Below are positions 26,567 to 35,071 of a stretch of DNA of 64,000 nt, in pieces. A program made the position numbers and the translations under genes. Every line of letters begins with the position of its first letter. The stretch's first letter is position 1. The notes below the pieces were generated by a model, which was given only the letters and a program-made list of their open reading frames with translations, searched no databases and had not been told where the DNA came from. This DNA is from an uncultured Eubacteriales bacterium (GTDB lineage Bacteria > Bacillota > Clostridia > Lachnospirales > Lachnospiraceae), in contig OMWY01000011.1 of the NCBI GenBank assembly GCA_900314885.1, positions 1 to 64,000 of the forward strand. The letters are read 5' to 3'.

Positions 26567-26986
26567 TTAAAGTGATACAAGAATATAATTCTTGAACTCA
26601 TCAGGTACATCTTCACTCTTCATAGACAGACTAAGAACAATGTCTATATTAAATTTATCGGATATCTCTATCAGCTTTTTCAAAACAGGACGCATCGTGT
26701 CAACATCAGAATATGATATTTTCAGAAAACTGTCTAAGAAAATCTCTTCAAGATCATGATCCTGAGATATCACTCCACAGATAAAACCAATAAATTCTCC
26801 CTGATTAGATACAAGAAAATCCTTTACATTGATAAGCCTGACCTTGTTGTTCAACTCAAACATATGGTCACTGTCCTTATCAATGAAAACAACATTGCCT
26901 CCGCTCGTCTTGACAGCTTCATTAGCCTTGTCAAGAAGTACTCTGGTCTTGCCTTTGCCTTTCTCGCCACAGATGATATGTACCAT
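26567..26986 (-). CDS. Small P-loop ATPase-like protein
   Basis: The 139-residue protein opens MVHIICGEKGKGKT, a Walker A motif (residues 7-14), and has a hydrophobic strand with FIDKDS and FLDSFLKISYS that may supply Walker B. In related genomes such proteins are loosely labelled PilT-like, but there is no secretion or pilus gene here. It has an excellent SD (AAAGGAGGGG) and its own promoter at 27089-27117, and begins the transcription unit that runs through the HlyD-like gene to the division genes. Function unknown. Confidence 0.65.
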   Translation of the reverse strand: MVHIICGEKGKGKTRVLLDKANEAVKTSGGNVVFIDKDSDHMFELNNKVRLINVKDFLVSNQGEFIGFICGVISQDHDLEEIFLDSFLKISYSDVDTMRPVLKKLIEISDKFNIDIVLSLSMKSEDVPDEFKNYILVSL

Positions 26987-27045
26987 ATTGCCCCTCCTTT
27001 GCTGACAGAGTCAGTAGAATATACTGCATCCTGTTATCTTTACTG

Positions 27046-27063
27046 CGGGAAGAAGACTTCCCG
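27046..27063. repeat. Tight hairpin in the leader of the ylm operon
   Basis: CGGGAAG and CTTCCCG form a perfect 7-bp stem with a four-base loop (AAGA). It lies between the promoter at 27089-27117 and the ATPase gene, so it is in the 5' leader. It has the same tight-loop geometry as the hairpin clusters elsewhere in the window. No T-tract follows. Confidence 0.4.
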
Positions 27064-27088
27064 TGCCCATAAGTTAAATACTACATTC

Positions 27089-27117
27089 ATTATAACCTTT
27101 TATAGGTATAATTGCAA
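27089..27117 (-). promoter_or_regulatory. Sigma-A promoter of the ATPase-HlyD-ylm operon
   Basis: Minus strand: TTGCAA (27117-27112), 17-bp spacer, TATAAT (27094-27089). It stands about 100 bp above the ATPase start and 25 bp beyond the stop of the carboxypeptidase gene, so it separates the cell-shape cluster from the ylm operon. Confidence 0.75.
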
Positions 27118-27141
27118 GGAATTACACAAAAAAAGATATAT

Positions 27142-28212
27142 TTATTGACCTTGCCCGGCCTCAGTGCTTTCAGACCCATTGTCATCTACAATAGCGCTTC
27201 CGGGAAGGGAATTAAAAATCGTCGAAAACCCGGCGTACAGGTTGATATGGTCAGAGGCTCCTAGAATTCCGGCATAGTAGCCATTGCCGGCGCTGTCTCT
27301 TATATATAAAAGCATGCAGGCGCCCGCCTCGTCGGTAGTCCCGGTTTTGCCTCCCACAACGGTTATTCCCTCAGGCAGAGTAGCTCCTCCCGTTAAGAAC
27401 TGGTCTGTGCTGATCAGCTGTTTTGTCTTAGTGTTTCCATATGTATCATTATAATTTATATCAAGTTCGCCATTGCCAACTGTATTTACAAAGTCATCAT
27501 TCTTCATGAGTTCATGAAACATAAGGTACAGGTCATAAAGAGTCGTATAGTGATTCTTATCATGAAGGCCATGACAATTAGTGAAATTAGACCTGGTAGC
27601 CCCTATATTTTTCGCTTCTTCGTTCATGAGCTTTACAAAATTTTCCTCGCTGCCCGCAACAGCGAATGCCAGAGCCTTAGCCGCGTCATTATATGACGGA
27701 ATCAGCGTCGCTCTCAAAAGGTCATGTATAGTAAAGGTGTCCCCCACCTGGATTCCCATTTTCTTTGCGTAAGGATCGGGAAGCTTCAGACAATCCTCGG
27801 TAACGGTGAACGTCCGCTCAAGATCATCACAATATTTATATGCGACAAGAGCCGTCATAAGCTTTGTGAGGCTTGCCGGGTAGAGGCGCTTAAAGCAATG
27901 CTTAACATAAAGAGGAGAATTGCCTTCGTCATTTACTACAAAAACAGCCTTAGCGTTAAATTCAGGATTTCCTGCGAGTTCTGACATATGGTAGCCATCA
28001 ATAACACACAGATCTTCAGCCATTAATGATACAGAACTTCCACTTGCGTTAACCGCGCTCCCGCTTGTGGTTTCGGAAGAAATGACGGTTCCCGGTTCAT
28101 AAACGGCATTTCCCGCTTCTTCACTGAAAGGCATCATAAAAGCTTTGCTGCCACAGCCTGAAAGGGCAAGGCATAATAATAAGGCTATACAAACAAGTCT
28201 GTACTTCTTCAT
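27142..28212 (-). CDS. D-alanyl-D-alanine carboxypeptidase (peptidase S11), lipoprotein form
   Basis: The enzyme trims the terminal D-Ala from peptidoglycan pentapeptides. The active-site motifs are SLTK (serine near residue 110), SYN near 168 and KTG near 292 (VGGKTGTTDEAG). The N terminus is a lipoprotein signal ending LALSGC, so it is anchored by a lipid rather than by the C-terminal amphipathic helix of DacA. The ATG at 28212 is decided by GGGGAGGG four bases upstream; the TTG at 28230 is rejected. It follows mgsA and rodA in the shape cluster. Confidence 0.9.
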   Translation of the reverse strand: MKKYRLVCIALLLCLALSGCGSKAFMMPFSEEAGNAVYEPGTVISSETTSGSAVNASGSSVSLMAEDLCVIDGYHMSELAGNPEFNAKAVFVVNDEGNSPLYVKHCFKRLYPASLTKLMTALVAYKYCDDLERTFTVTEDCLKLPDPYAKKMGIQVGDTFTIHDLLRATLIPSYNDAAKALAFAVAGSEENFVKLMNEEAKNIGATRSNFTNCHGLHDKNHYTTLYDLYLMFHELMKNDDFVNTVGNGELDINYNDTYGNTKTKQLISTDQFLTGGATLPEGITVVGGKTGTTDEAGACMLLYIRDSAGNGYYAGILGASDHINLYAGFSTIFNSLPGSAIVDDNGSESTEAGQGQ

Positions 28213-28257
28213 TTTCCCTCCCCGAAACAATAGTATTATGCGAAAATCAGCAGAACA

Positions 28258-28656
28258 TCACGTTCTGTATAATTCACGCCAATCGAGATCTCCCCTGTCA
28301 AGAGCCCTTATCAGCAGTTCAGCTGTAGCGAGGTTTGTGGCAACAGGAATATTGTGCACATCGCAAAGCTTGACTATATTACTCATGTCAGGGTCTCTCT
28401 GACTTTCGGTAAAGGGATCTCTGAGCGCTATGACCAGGTCTATATCATTCTGCTCTATCTGGGCAGCAAGCTGCTGAACTCCACCCAGATGACCGGCCAG
28501 ATACTTGTGTATGTTAAGATTGGTAACTTCTTCAATCAGGCGTCCGGTCGTACCTGTCGCGTATATTGTGTGCTTACTTAGAATTCCTCTGTATGCCACA
28601 CAAAAATTCTGCATTAGTTTCTTCTTAGCGTTATGCGCTATAAGTCCAATATTCAT
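28258..28656 (-). CDS. mgsA: Methylglyoxal synthase homologue lacking catalytic residues
   Basis: The fold is unmistakable: IGLIAHN at the start, YATGTTGRLIEE (phosphate-binding), HLGGVQQLAAQIE, RDPF, RDPDM and VATNLATAELLI. Methylglyoxal synthase turns dihydroxyacetone phosphate into methylglyoxal. Aligned to the E. coli enzyme, the catalytic base Asp71 in GGDQQ is valine here (GGVQQ), His98 is arginine and Asp20 is asparagine, so activity is doubtful. The ATG at 28656 has GGGGGAT upstream; the TTG at 28671 is weaker. The gene follows rodA by 18 bp, a conserved position in clostridial shape clusters, which hints at a role tied to wall growth. Confidence 0.85.
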   Translation of the reverse strand: MNIGLIAHNAKKKLMQNFCVAYRGILSKHTIYATGTTGRLIEEVTNLNIHKYLAGHLGGVQQLAAQIEQNDIDLVIALRDPFTESQRDPDMSNIVKLCDVHNIPVATNLATAELLIRALDRGDLDWRELYRT

Positions 28657-28674
28657 TTCTATATCCCCCAATAC

Positions 28675-29850
28675 CTACAATTGATCAAGGTCAAGATCTC
28701 CCGAACCGACAGTAAATGACAGTCCTTTGCGTCCGTTAACCTGCAGGCCAACATTTAATACTAATGAAATTGCGAGCATACTCGATAGCAGCGATGAGAG
28801 GCCATATGAAAGGAACGGTAAAGGAAGTCCTGTATTCGGCAGAAGTTCAGTCGCAACTCCAATATTTACAAAGCCCTGAAACATTATCATCGCTGATACA
28901 CCGTAGGCTATAAGCTTGCCCGTCATGTCATTTGCCTTTCTCGCTATCTGTATGCATTTAAAAACGATGAATGCGAATAGGGCGATTACAAGCATACAGC
29001 CAAGAAAGCCCATTTCCTCGCCCAATACCGAAAATACAAAGTCGCTCTCATTAACATAAACGAGATTATATCTTCTGTAGTCAGTATTATCACCTAACAA
29101 GGTTTTTCCAAGTACTCCACCCGCAGATATAGCCTGAACGGAATGAATCTGCTGTAAACGTCCGCCGGAGGCTGACTGTTCAGGATGTATGAAAGCTAAG
29201 ATACGGTTCTGCTGAACACTTGTCAACAGCTTCTGATATGGCTGCTGTACATACCAGAAAAGAACAATTGAAAGTGGTACGCCAACAGATACAACAATTC
29301 CGATAATTTTCCAGGAGAGGCCTGCCATAAATATCATGACAACGAAAATGAACATACAGACCATGCTGGAAGAGAGATCGGTCTGAATAAGTATAAGAAA
29401 AGTAGGTATAGCCGCCACAGCGACAGATAAAAAGAACATATACCATCTGTTAAGCTTATTCTTCACTCTCGTTAAAAATACCGCAAGGAAAATTATCAGT
29501 ATGATTTTCACAAGCTCGGATGGCTGAATCTCTGTAACTCCGATATTTAACCACCTGTAAGCGCCGGTAGTATGATCGGTTCCCAGTGGAGAAAATCTTA
29601 CAAGCGCTAACATTATTACAGCAATAGCGTATAGTACAAGCCATAACCTGCATATCATGTGATAATCCGTTAGCATAACGACAATCATAACCATAAGCCC
29701 CGCAACAAGCCCGATTATCTGTCGTTTTGCCATACCGAATCCATCAGATTTGTATATGCAAAAACACCCTATAGAGCACAGGGTGATTACAGCCAGAATC
29801 AGTGAAACCGAAAGATGGCTGTAATCATATTTTTTTAAATACTTAATCAT
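28675..29850 (-). CDS. rodA: RodA, SEDS peptidoglycan glycosyltransferase
   Basis: RodA polymerises lipid II for lateral wall growth with PBP2. The 391 residues show about ten membrane helices and the SEDS motifs YRWLNIGVTEIQPSEL, NESDFVFSVLGEEMGFLG and LPNTGLPLPFLSYGLSS. The start is the ATG at 29850, overlapping the minE stop by eight bases; a longer frame from 29937 runs inside minE. It is downstream of minCDE and PBP2, which encode its functional partners. Confidence 0.95.
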   Translation of the reverse strand: MIKYLKKYDYSHLSVSLILAVITLCSIGCFCIYKSDGFGMAKRQIIGLVAGLMVMIVVMLTDYHMICRLWLVLYAIAVIMLALVRFSPLGTDHTTGAYRWLNIGVTEIQPSELVKIILIIFLAVFLTRVKNKLNRWYMFFLSVAVAAIPTFLILIQTDLSSSMVCMFIFVVMIFMAGLSWKIIGIVVSVGVPLSIVLFWYVQQPYQKLLTSVQQNRILAFIHPEQSASGGRLQQIHSVQAISAGGVLGKTLLGDNTDYRRYNLVYVNESDFVFSVLGEEMGFLGCMLVIALFAFIVFKCIQIARKANDMTGKLIAYGVSAMIMFQGFVNIGVATELLPNTGLPLPFLSYGLSSLLSSMLAISLVLNVGLQVNGRKGLSFTVGSGDLDLDQL

Positions 29851-30139
29851 GAATAACCCTGCCGGACCTGTTCTGACCACGCATTTCCTTAATCGGAATG
29901 TTCGCGTAAAGAGCAGGAACCGAACCATTCTTGCCATCTGACTCCGTCTGGGTAATCTTAATATCTAACCCGTCTGAGTCAATTTCAACGTATTTTGAAA
30001 TGACATCTATTATGTCATTCTTCATCTGTTCCATTATTTCAGGTGAGCAGTCAGCCCTGTCTGATACCAGTACCAGCTTCAGCCTGTCGACCGCTTTCGC
30101 GCTCGAAGACTTTTTCTTAAAGAAATCAGAAAAGCCCAT
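29843..30139 (-). CDS. minE: Cell division topological specificity factor MinE
   Basis: MinE releases MinD from the membrane and drives Min oscillation. The 98 residues have the N-terminal membrane-targeting segment (MGFSDFFKKKSSSAKAVDRLKLVLVSDR region) and the C-terminal dimer domain with MKNDIIDVISKYVEIDSDGLDIKI. It completes the minCDE order. An SD is visible upstream (GGGGG). Confidence 0.93.
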   Translation of the reverse strand: MGFSDFFKKKSSSAKAVDRLKLVLVSDRADCSPEIMEQMKNDIIDVISKYVEIDSDGLDIKITQTESDGKNGSVPALYANIPIKEMRGQNRSGRVIHD

Positions 30140-30158
30140 CTTTTACCCCCTTTTTGAT

Positions 30159-30941
30159 TCACCTGCCAAAAAGCTTGGCAAAGAATCCTTTCTTCTCTTC
30201 AAGATTAAGGAAAGGAATCTCCTCGCCCAAAATCCTGTGGCAGATATTCATATAGGCTTTACCCGCAAGTGACGATTCATCCCCCACAAGTGGTTCGCCG
30301 TTATTTGTCGCGACAACTATCTTCTCATCATCAGGAACTATACCAAGAAGGTCTATTCCTAATATATCAAGTACATCATCACTTGACATCATGTCGCCGC
30401 GTTTTACCATATCCATACGCAGCCTGTTGACAATAAGCTCAGTCTTCTTGATTTCATTTGCCTCGAGCAGACCGATTATTCTGTCTGCGTCGCGTATAGC
30501 TGAGACCTCAGGTGTAGTAACGACAATTGCGAGATCGGCTCCGGCTATAGCGTTCCTGAATCCCTGCTCTATACCCGCAGGACAGTCAAGGAAGATATAA
30601 TCAAACTCATTTCTTAATTCGTCCGTAAGTTCCTTCATCTGCTCCGGCGTAACAGCATCCTTTTCTCTCGTCTGAGCGCTCGGAAGAAGATAGAGTGAGT
30701 CGTAACGCTTATCCTTGATAAGGGCCTGACGAATCTTGCACTTTCCTTCAACTACGTCAACGAGATTATAGACAATACGGTTCTCAAGACCTAAAACGAC
30801 ATCAAGGTTTCTAAGACCGATATCTGTATCAATAAGAACAACTTTTTTGCCTAACTTCGCAAGACCGGTACCAACATTTGCTGTGGTTGTTGTCTTACCG
30901 ACACCGCCCTTACCTGATGTAACTACTATTACTTCGCCCAT
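30159..30941 (-). CDS. minD: Septum-site-determining ATPase MinD
   Basis: MinD is a membrane-cycling ATPase that carries MinC to block off-centre FtsZ rings. The deviant Walker A is GKGGVGKTT (residues 10-18), with DTDIGLRNLD, LDCPAGIEQG and the C-terminal amphipathic membrane helix (EEKKGFFAKLFGR). The 260 residues are standard. Confidence 0.97.
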   Translation of the reverse strand: MGEVIVVTSGKGGVGKTTTTANVGTGLAKLGKKVVLIDTDIGLRNLDVVLGLENRIVYNLVDVVEGKCKIRQALIKDKRYDSLYLLPSAQTREKDAVTPEQMKELTDELRNEFDYIFLDCPAGIEQGFRNAIAGADLAIVVTTPEVSAIRDADRIIGLLEANEIKKTELIVNRLRMDMVKRGDMMSSDDVLDILGIDLLGIVPDDEKIVVATNNGEPLVGDESSLAGKAYMNICHRILGEEIPFLNLEEKKGFFAKLFGR

Positions 30942-30976
30942 GGTGAGTCTCCTTCTTTTAGTCTTTCTTATATATT

Positions 30977-31675
30977 TTACTCCGGAATATTAATATTCGC
31001 AAGAGTTTCTTTTGATAGTTCTTCTATATAAATATTACCCTCGTCAGCATAAGCTATCTTGGGAACAGCAGCCTTTTCAACCTGTCTGCTTCCTCTTACA
31101 GTCTTGACAGGTTCCTCTTCCTGACTGCGGGCTATCATTGAACCAATCCTTAACTGTATAGGCCGCATATCAAGCGCAATGATAAAAGCGTTCTCATTTC
31201 CGTTGCTTCCGGCTTCTGCTTCTCCCTTGAGAGAGCCAAGTATAACAATGCTTCCGGTTGAAATGATCCTCGCCCCGGGATTGACATCGCCCAAAACAAC
31301 AACTCCCGTATCAAATTCCATCATCTGACCGGAGCGGAAAGATCCTTTGTAAATCTTTGCCAGTGAGATATCCTTGACACGTTCAAGCTGCTCGAGTCTT
31401 TCCTTAAACTGAGCCTCTTTCTCGGGATCATTGTCTACCACACAAGCGACCTTGAAGTCAACGTTAGCCAGTATGGCAGTAAGAAGCTCATCTTCTTCAG
31501 CAGCAGAAAGCTTCCGACCGGAAAAAGACAGTGCCATTTCCGCGTCACCGAAGAAAGATCTTGATTCGCTGAACTTTTTGGCTATTGCATCTTTCAAAGC
31601 ATTAAATTCCATATCAGGATCAAGCATAACCATGAGTCCGAAATTATTAGCTTTGATAACGACCGGATTGTTCAT
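30977..31675 (-). CDS. minC: Septum-site-determining protein MinC
   Basis: MinC is the FtsZ antagonist. An N-terminal domain of about 100 residues is followed by the right-handed beta-helix MinC_C domain: RSGQMMEFDTGVVVLGDVNPGA, GSIVILGSLKGEAEAG and ALDMRPIQLRIG. Start has AAAGGAG 9 bp upstream. It is the first of the minCDE trio and follows PBP2. Confidence 0.95.
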   Translation of the reverse strand: MNNPVVIKANNFGLMVMLDPDMEFNALKDAIAKKFSESRSFFGDAEMALSFSGRKLSAAEEDELLTAILANVDFKVACVVDNDPEKEAQFKERLEQLERVKDISLAKIYKGSFRSGQMMEFDTGVVVLGDVNPGARIISTGSIVILGSLKGEAEAGSNGNENAFIIALDMRPIQLRIGSMIARSQEEEPVKTVRGSRQVEKAAVPKIAYADEGNIYIEELSKETLANINIPE

Positions 31676-31695
31676 TTTGCCATTCTCCTTTATAA

Positions 31696-34533
31696 TTAAT
31701 CTGCTATTCCACCCTGATTCTCAGATACGCCACTATTGATCGTATCTTCAGCATCCTGCTTGCCGAAGTAGTATTTATAAAATTCCGCTCCGGTTCTAAC
31801 CGCGTTAGTTGAAGTATAACCGAAAGGAATTACAACAGTCACGCTTACCTTAGGATCATCGTAAGGCGCATATGAAGTAAAGAGGGCATGATTTCCTCGT
31901 TTTGTAGAAAACTGAGCAGTTCCCGATTTACCGGCGACCTTTGTATTTACATCGGTAAACAACGATGAATACGAACTTCTGTCACCATTTACAACCTCAT
32001 AGAGACCGTCATGAATAACCTTCCAGGTAACATCAGGAAGCGAAACCTTAGGAGCCTTTTTCTTTGCGGCTGTTGAGATTGTATTCTTGACCTTGTTTCC
32101 ATCTATATCCTCGATATGGTCTACCAATGTCAGATAGTTAAGTGTACCGCCATTTGCCACACATGACATGTATCTGCTTATCTGTGTAGGCGTAAATGCG
32201 TATCTGCCCTGTCCTATAGCTGAGCGGACAGAATCGGTATCCGAAATCTCAGGGCTGTATTCAAGAAGCTCTATACCCGAGTTCGAATTTTCCTTAAATC
32301 CAAACATCGCGGCGTAATCGTTTAATTTCGTAAGGCCTCTCGCGGAGTTATATTTTCCGGTTGAGTCAAGAGAGAGCCTGTAACCCATTTCGTAGAAGAA
32401 ATAGTTACATGAAACCTCTATAGCCGTGGTTATATCTATATTGCCGTGACTCGTATTACTCCAGCACGTAGCGGGCGTATCTGTTTTTGTGAAGGTTACA
32501 TCATCATGTACCTTCTCATACTGGTTGACGACTCCGTTACCAAGAGCGGCGGCAGCAGCTATAGGCTTGAACGTGGAGCCCGGAGCTGTACGCTGCTGCA
32601 CAGGTCTGTCCATAAGAGGAAGCGATTTATCGCCTGTAAGCTTTGCGTAATAATCAGCGTCTATCTTGTTAGCAAGCTTGTTATTATCATATCCGGGATA
32701 GCTTACCATAGCAAGAATATCACCTGTATTCGGGTCTGTAACCACCATGGAGCCAGAGCAAGGGTCGAGAGCCAGCATGTCAGGCGTGATTTCAAGTGAC
32801 TTAATCTTCGCCTTAATAAAATAATATGGGCTTACGGCACCTGTAATCAAATTATTATAATTCGTCTTGTCGCTCTTGAGTACCCCCTGGTCAAACAAAA
32901 TGATACATATCTCAGTGCCTGTTATAGTGTAATTATATATCAGGGTTTTATATATCATCTTGTTAAATTCGGTATCATCAGGTAAATCAGCGAAAACCTG
33001 ATCCATCAGCTTAGCGTAAATTTCCTCTGTTGATAGATATTCATCACCAATCCCGATGGTATCAAGATTTAGCCATTTCTTAGCTATAGCGTACTTGAGA
33101 AACTTAGAAAGGCTAATGCCGTCTTCAGTAAATGAAACGAAGGTCTCATCATTCTCATCCACGGTCTTTATCTTGATATAGTCATTATTCTTAAGGTAAT
33201 CATAGAAGTAGTCAAGGTAGTCAGCCATCTCTGAACCTGCTTCCTTCTTTGTCACCTTACTGTTGACATCCAAGAGGGATTTCAGCTTCTTGATAACCGA
33301 TTTTTCCTTGGCTGTAAACTTCTTATAAACAGCCTTCTCTGTACTGCTCGCCTTTTTACTTCGCAAATGGGCAACATCTATGACGTTATTTTCAAATAAA
33401 GCATTATAGACATCATATATAGGGATCATGATATCCGTCTGGTTTTTACCACTGGCCCCGTTTGAAGCAGAGTTTACAATCTTTCCCAAAAGTATTGACG
33501 CCAGATTTTTCTCTAGGAGGTGATAGCAGACCTTCTGAAGGGTATCATCCATGGTAAGATACAGATCATTGCCTGCTACCGGCTCGCTATTCACTTTCTC
33601 GCCGGTGATATTATAATTACCGTCTAGCGTAATTTCCTCGCTGCCCTTCTCGCCTCTCAGGTAAGATTCAAAAGCTTCTTCTATACCCGTCTTGCCTACC
33701 TGGTCATTCTGGGAATAATAATCATCTTTATCATCTTCAAGCTGTGATTCAGATATCGTGCCCGTATATCCCAAAACATGGGCGAAATATTTGCTGTCGT
33801 TATAAACTCGGTATGTCTCTTCTGAGATTTCCACTCCGGGTAGCTCAGACGAAGACTCAAGTATGGCCGCTACTGTTTTATCATCGACATTAAGAGCGAC
33901 GGAAACAGGTGTCTCTTTGTTATATTTATTAAGAAACAGGGCAAATCTGACGCTCATAATTTTTAGTGTGTCTTCCACATTATATGAGTCAGATATATTG
34001 AACATATACTTGCCGCTCTTAAGCTGCATGTACACAGCTCCCGCCGTAGCATTACGCTGTTCATCGGTAAGATCATCCACAGACTTTGCGGCGTAAGCGT
34101 CTCTCTTGAACCTCTCCTCAGCAGAACCATCTACTGTAAAAACAAGATTACCCTTCTTATTCTGCCTGATATAAAAATCCACAGCGAGCGAATTACCATT
34201 AGCTTCCAGTATTTTCACAAGCTTATAGATCATGGCATTTTCTTCGTTGTCATCCTTAAATGCCCCGAGATCCTGCAGTGTTACATTATATGAAAGCTTA
34301 TTGTAGGCTAAGAGAACTCCGTTTCTGTCATAAATATTCCCGCGAGTCGCCCTGATATCGCGATTTATAACGTTTGTTTCAGTGGTCTCATTTGTAAGTT
34401 CATCATGCTTTACAACCTGTATATGAAAAACCTTATATACCAGAGAAGATATAAGAATCGCGTAAATCAGTACCAAAGGAAGGATTCGCGCTTTTATCAC
34501 ATTTCTGAACCCATTGATAAATGAGTCAAACAA
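31696..34533 (-). CDS. mrdA: Class B penicillin-binding protein 2 (elongation transpeptidase) with large insertion
   Basis: PBP2 crosslinks peptidoglycan for the Rod system as RodA's partner. One N-terminal membrane helix is followed by the PBP dimer domain (RGNIYDRNGVLLAYN near residue 65) and the transpeptidase with STFK near 655, SCN near 710 and KSG near 870. At 945 residues it is far longer than the usual 600-700; the extra part is a lysine-rich, largely helical stretch at about residues 340-590 between the pedestal and catalytic domains. It overlaps mreD by eight bases. Confidence 0.93.
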   Translation of the reverse strand: MFDSFINGFRNVIKARILPLVLIYAILISSLVYKVFHIQVVKHDELTNETTETNVINRDIRATRGNIYDRNGVLLAYNKLSYNVTLQDLGAFKDDNEENAMIYKLVKILEANGNSLAVDFYIRQNKKGNLVFTVDGSAEERFKRDAYAAKSVDDLTDEQRNATAGAVYMQLKSGKYMFNISDSYNVEDTLKIMSVRFALFLNKYNKETPVSVALNVDDKTVAAILESSSELPGVEISEETYRVYNDSKYFAHVLGYTGTISESQLEDDKDDYYSQNDQVGKTGIEEAFESYLRGEKGSEEITLDGNYNITGEKVNSEPVAGNDLYLTMDDTLQKVCYHLLEKNLASILLGKIVNSASNGASGKNQTDIMIPIYDVYNALFENNVIDVAHLRSKKASSTEKAVYKKFTAKEKSVIKKLKSLLDVNSKVTKKEAGSEMADYLDYFYDYLKNNDYIKIKTVDENDETFVSFTEDGISLSKFLKYAIAKKWLNLDTIGIGDEYLSTEEIYAKLMDQVFADLPDDTEFNKMIYKTLIYNYTITGTEICIILFDQGVLKSDKTNYNNLITGAVSPYYFIKAKIKSLEITPDMLALDPCSGSMVVTDPNTGDILAMVSYPGYDNNKLANKIDADYYAKLTGDKSLPLMDRPVQQRTAPGSTFKPIAAAAALGNGVVNQYEKVHDDVTFTKTDTPATCWSNTSHGNIDITTAIEVSCNYFFYEMGYRLSLDSTGKYNSARGLTKLNDYAAMFGFKENSNSGIELLEYSPEISDTDSVRSAIGQGRYAFTPTQISRYMSCVANGGTLNYLTLVDHIEDIDGNKVKNTISTAAKKKAPKVSLPDVTWKVIHDGLYEVVNGDRSSYSSLFTDVNTKVAGKSGTAQFSTKRGNHALFTSYAPYDDPKVSVTVVIPFGYTSTNAVRTGAEFYKYYFGKQDAEDTINSGVSENQGGIAD

Positions 34534-35071
34534 TCTCTTCCTCCTTTTTCTCTTTCTTCTTTCTTTCCAAAGCCAGATTCAAATTATCTATCTTTCTATA
34601 CACAAGGTTAACAAACCTGTACAGAAATATTGAGATAACCACAGTATACAGAAGGCTCGGCAAAATAATCCTGCCAAAGTAATACGGAAAATCAAGCCTG
34701 TTTCTTAACAAAAATCCGGCAACGTATTCTATAAGGTTTATCGCCAAAGAAGAAGCTCCTATTACCAGGACCGGCATTGTTGAGTAATCTCTGTCAAAAA
34801 GCTGGTTCGAGAATCCCGCGTAGTACCCGACAATAAGGTAGAATAAAGCGTACATACCGATATAGTCTCCCTCAACAAGATCTATAAGAAGACCCGCGAA
34901 GAAGCCCATGAACATGCCATATACTCTGCCATACCTGTAAGCTGACATAACTACAAGTACTATAACCATATCAGGCTTAATTCCGGCAATGGCTATCCTA
35001 CATCCAACTGTTGTCTGCAGTAGATACAGAAATATCAGCATGAGGAAAGAACTTATACATCGTTTAATCAA
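34526..35071 (-). CDS. mreD: Rod shape-determining protein MreD
   Basis: MreD is a small polytopic membrane protein of the elongasome. The 181 residues are mostly hydrophobic with about five or six helices and the family pattern KPDMVIVLVVMSAYRYGRVYGMFMGFFAGLLIDL (residue region 33-66). It overlaps mreC by four bases and PBP2 by eight, consistent with tight coupling. Confidence 0.92.
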   Translation of the reverse strand: MIKRCISSFLMLIFLYLLQTTVGCRIAIAGIKPDMVIVLVVMSAYRYGRVYGMFMGFFAGLLIDLVEGDYIGMYALFYLIVGYYAGFSNQLFDRDYSTMPVLVIGASSLAINLIEYVAGFLLRNRLDFPYYFGRIILPSLLYTVVISIFLYRFVNLVYRKIDNLNLALERKKKEKKEEEIV

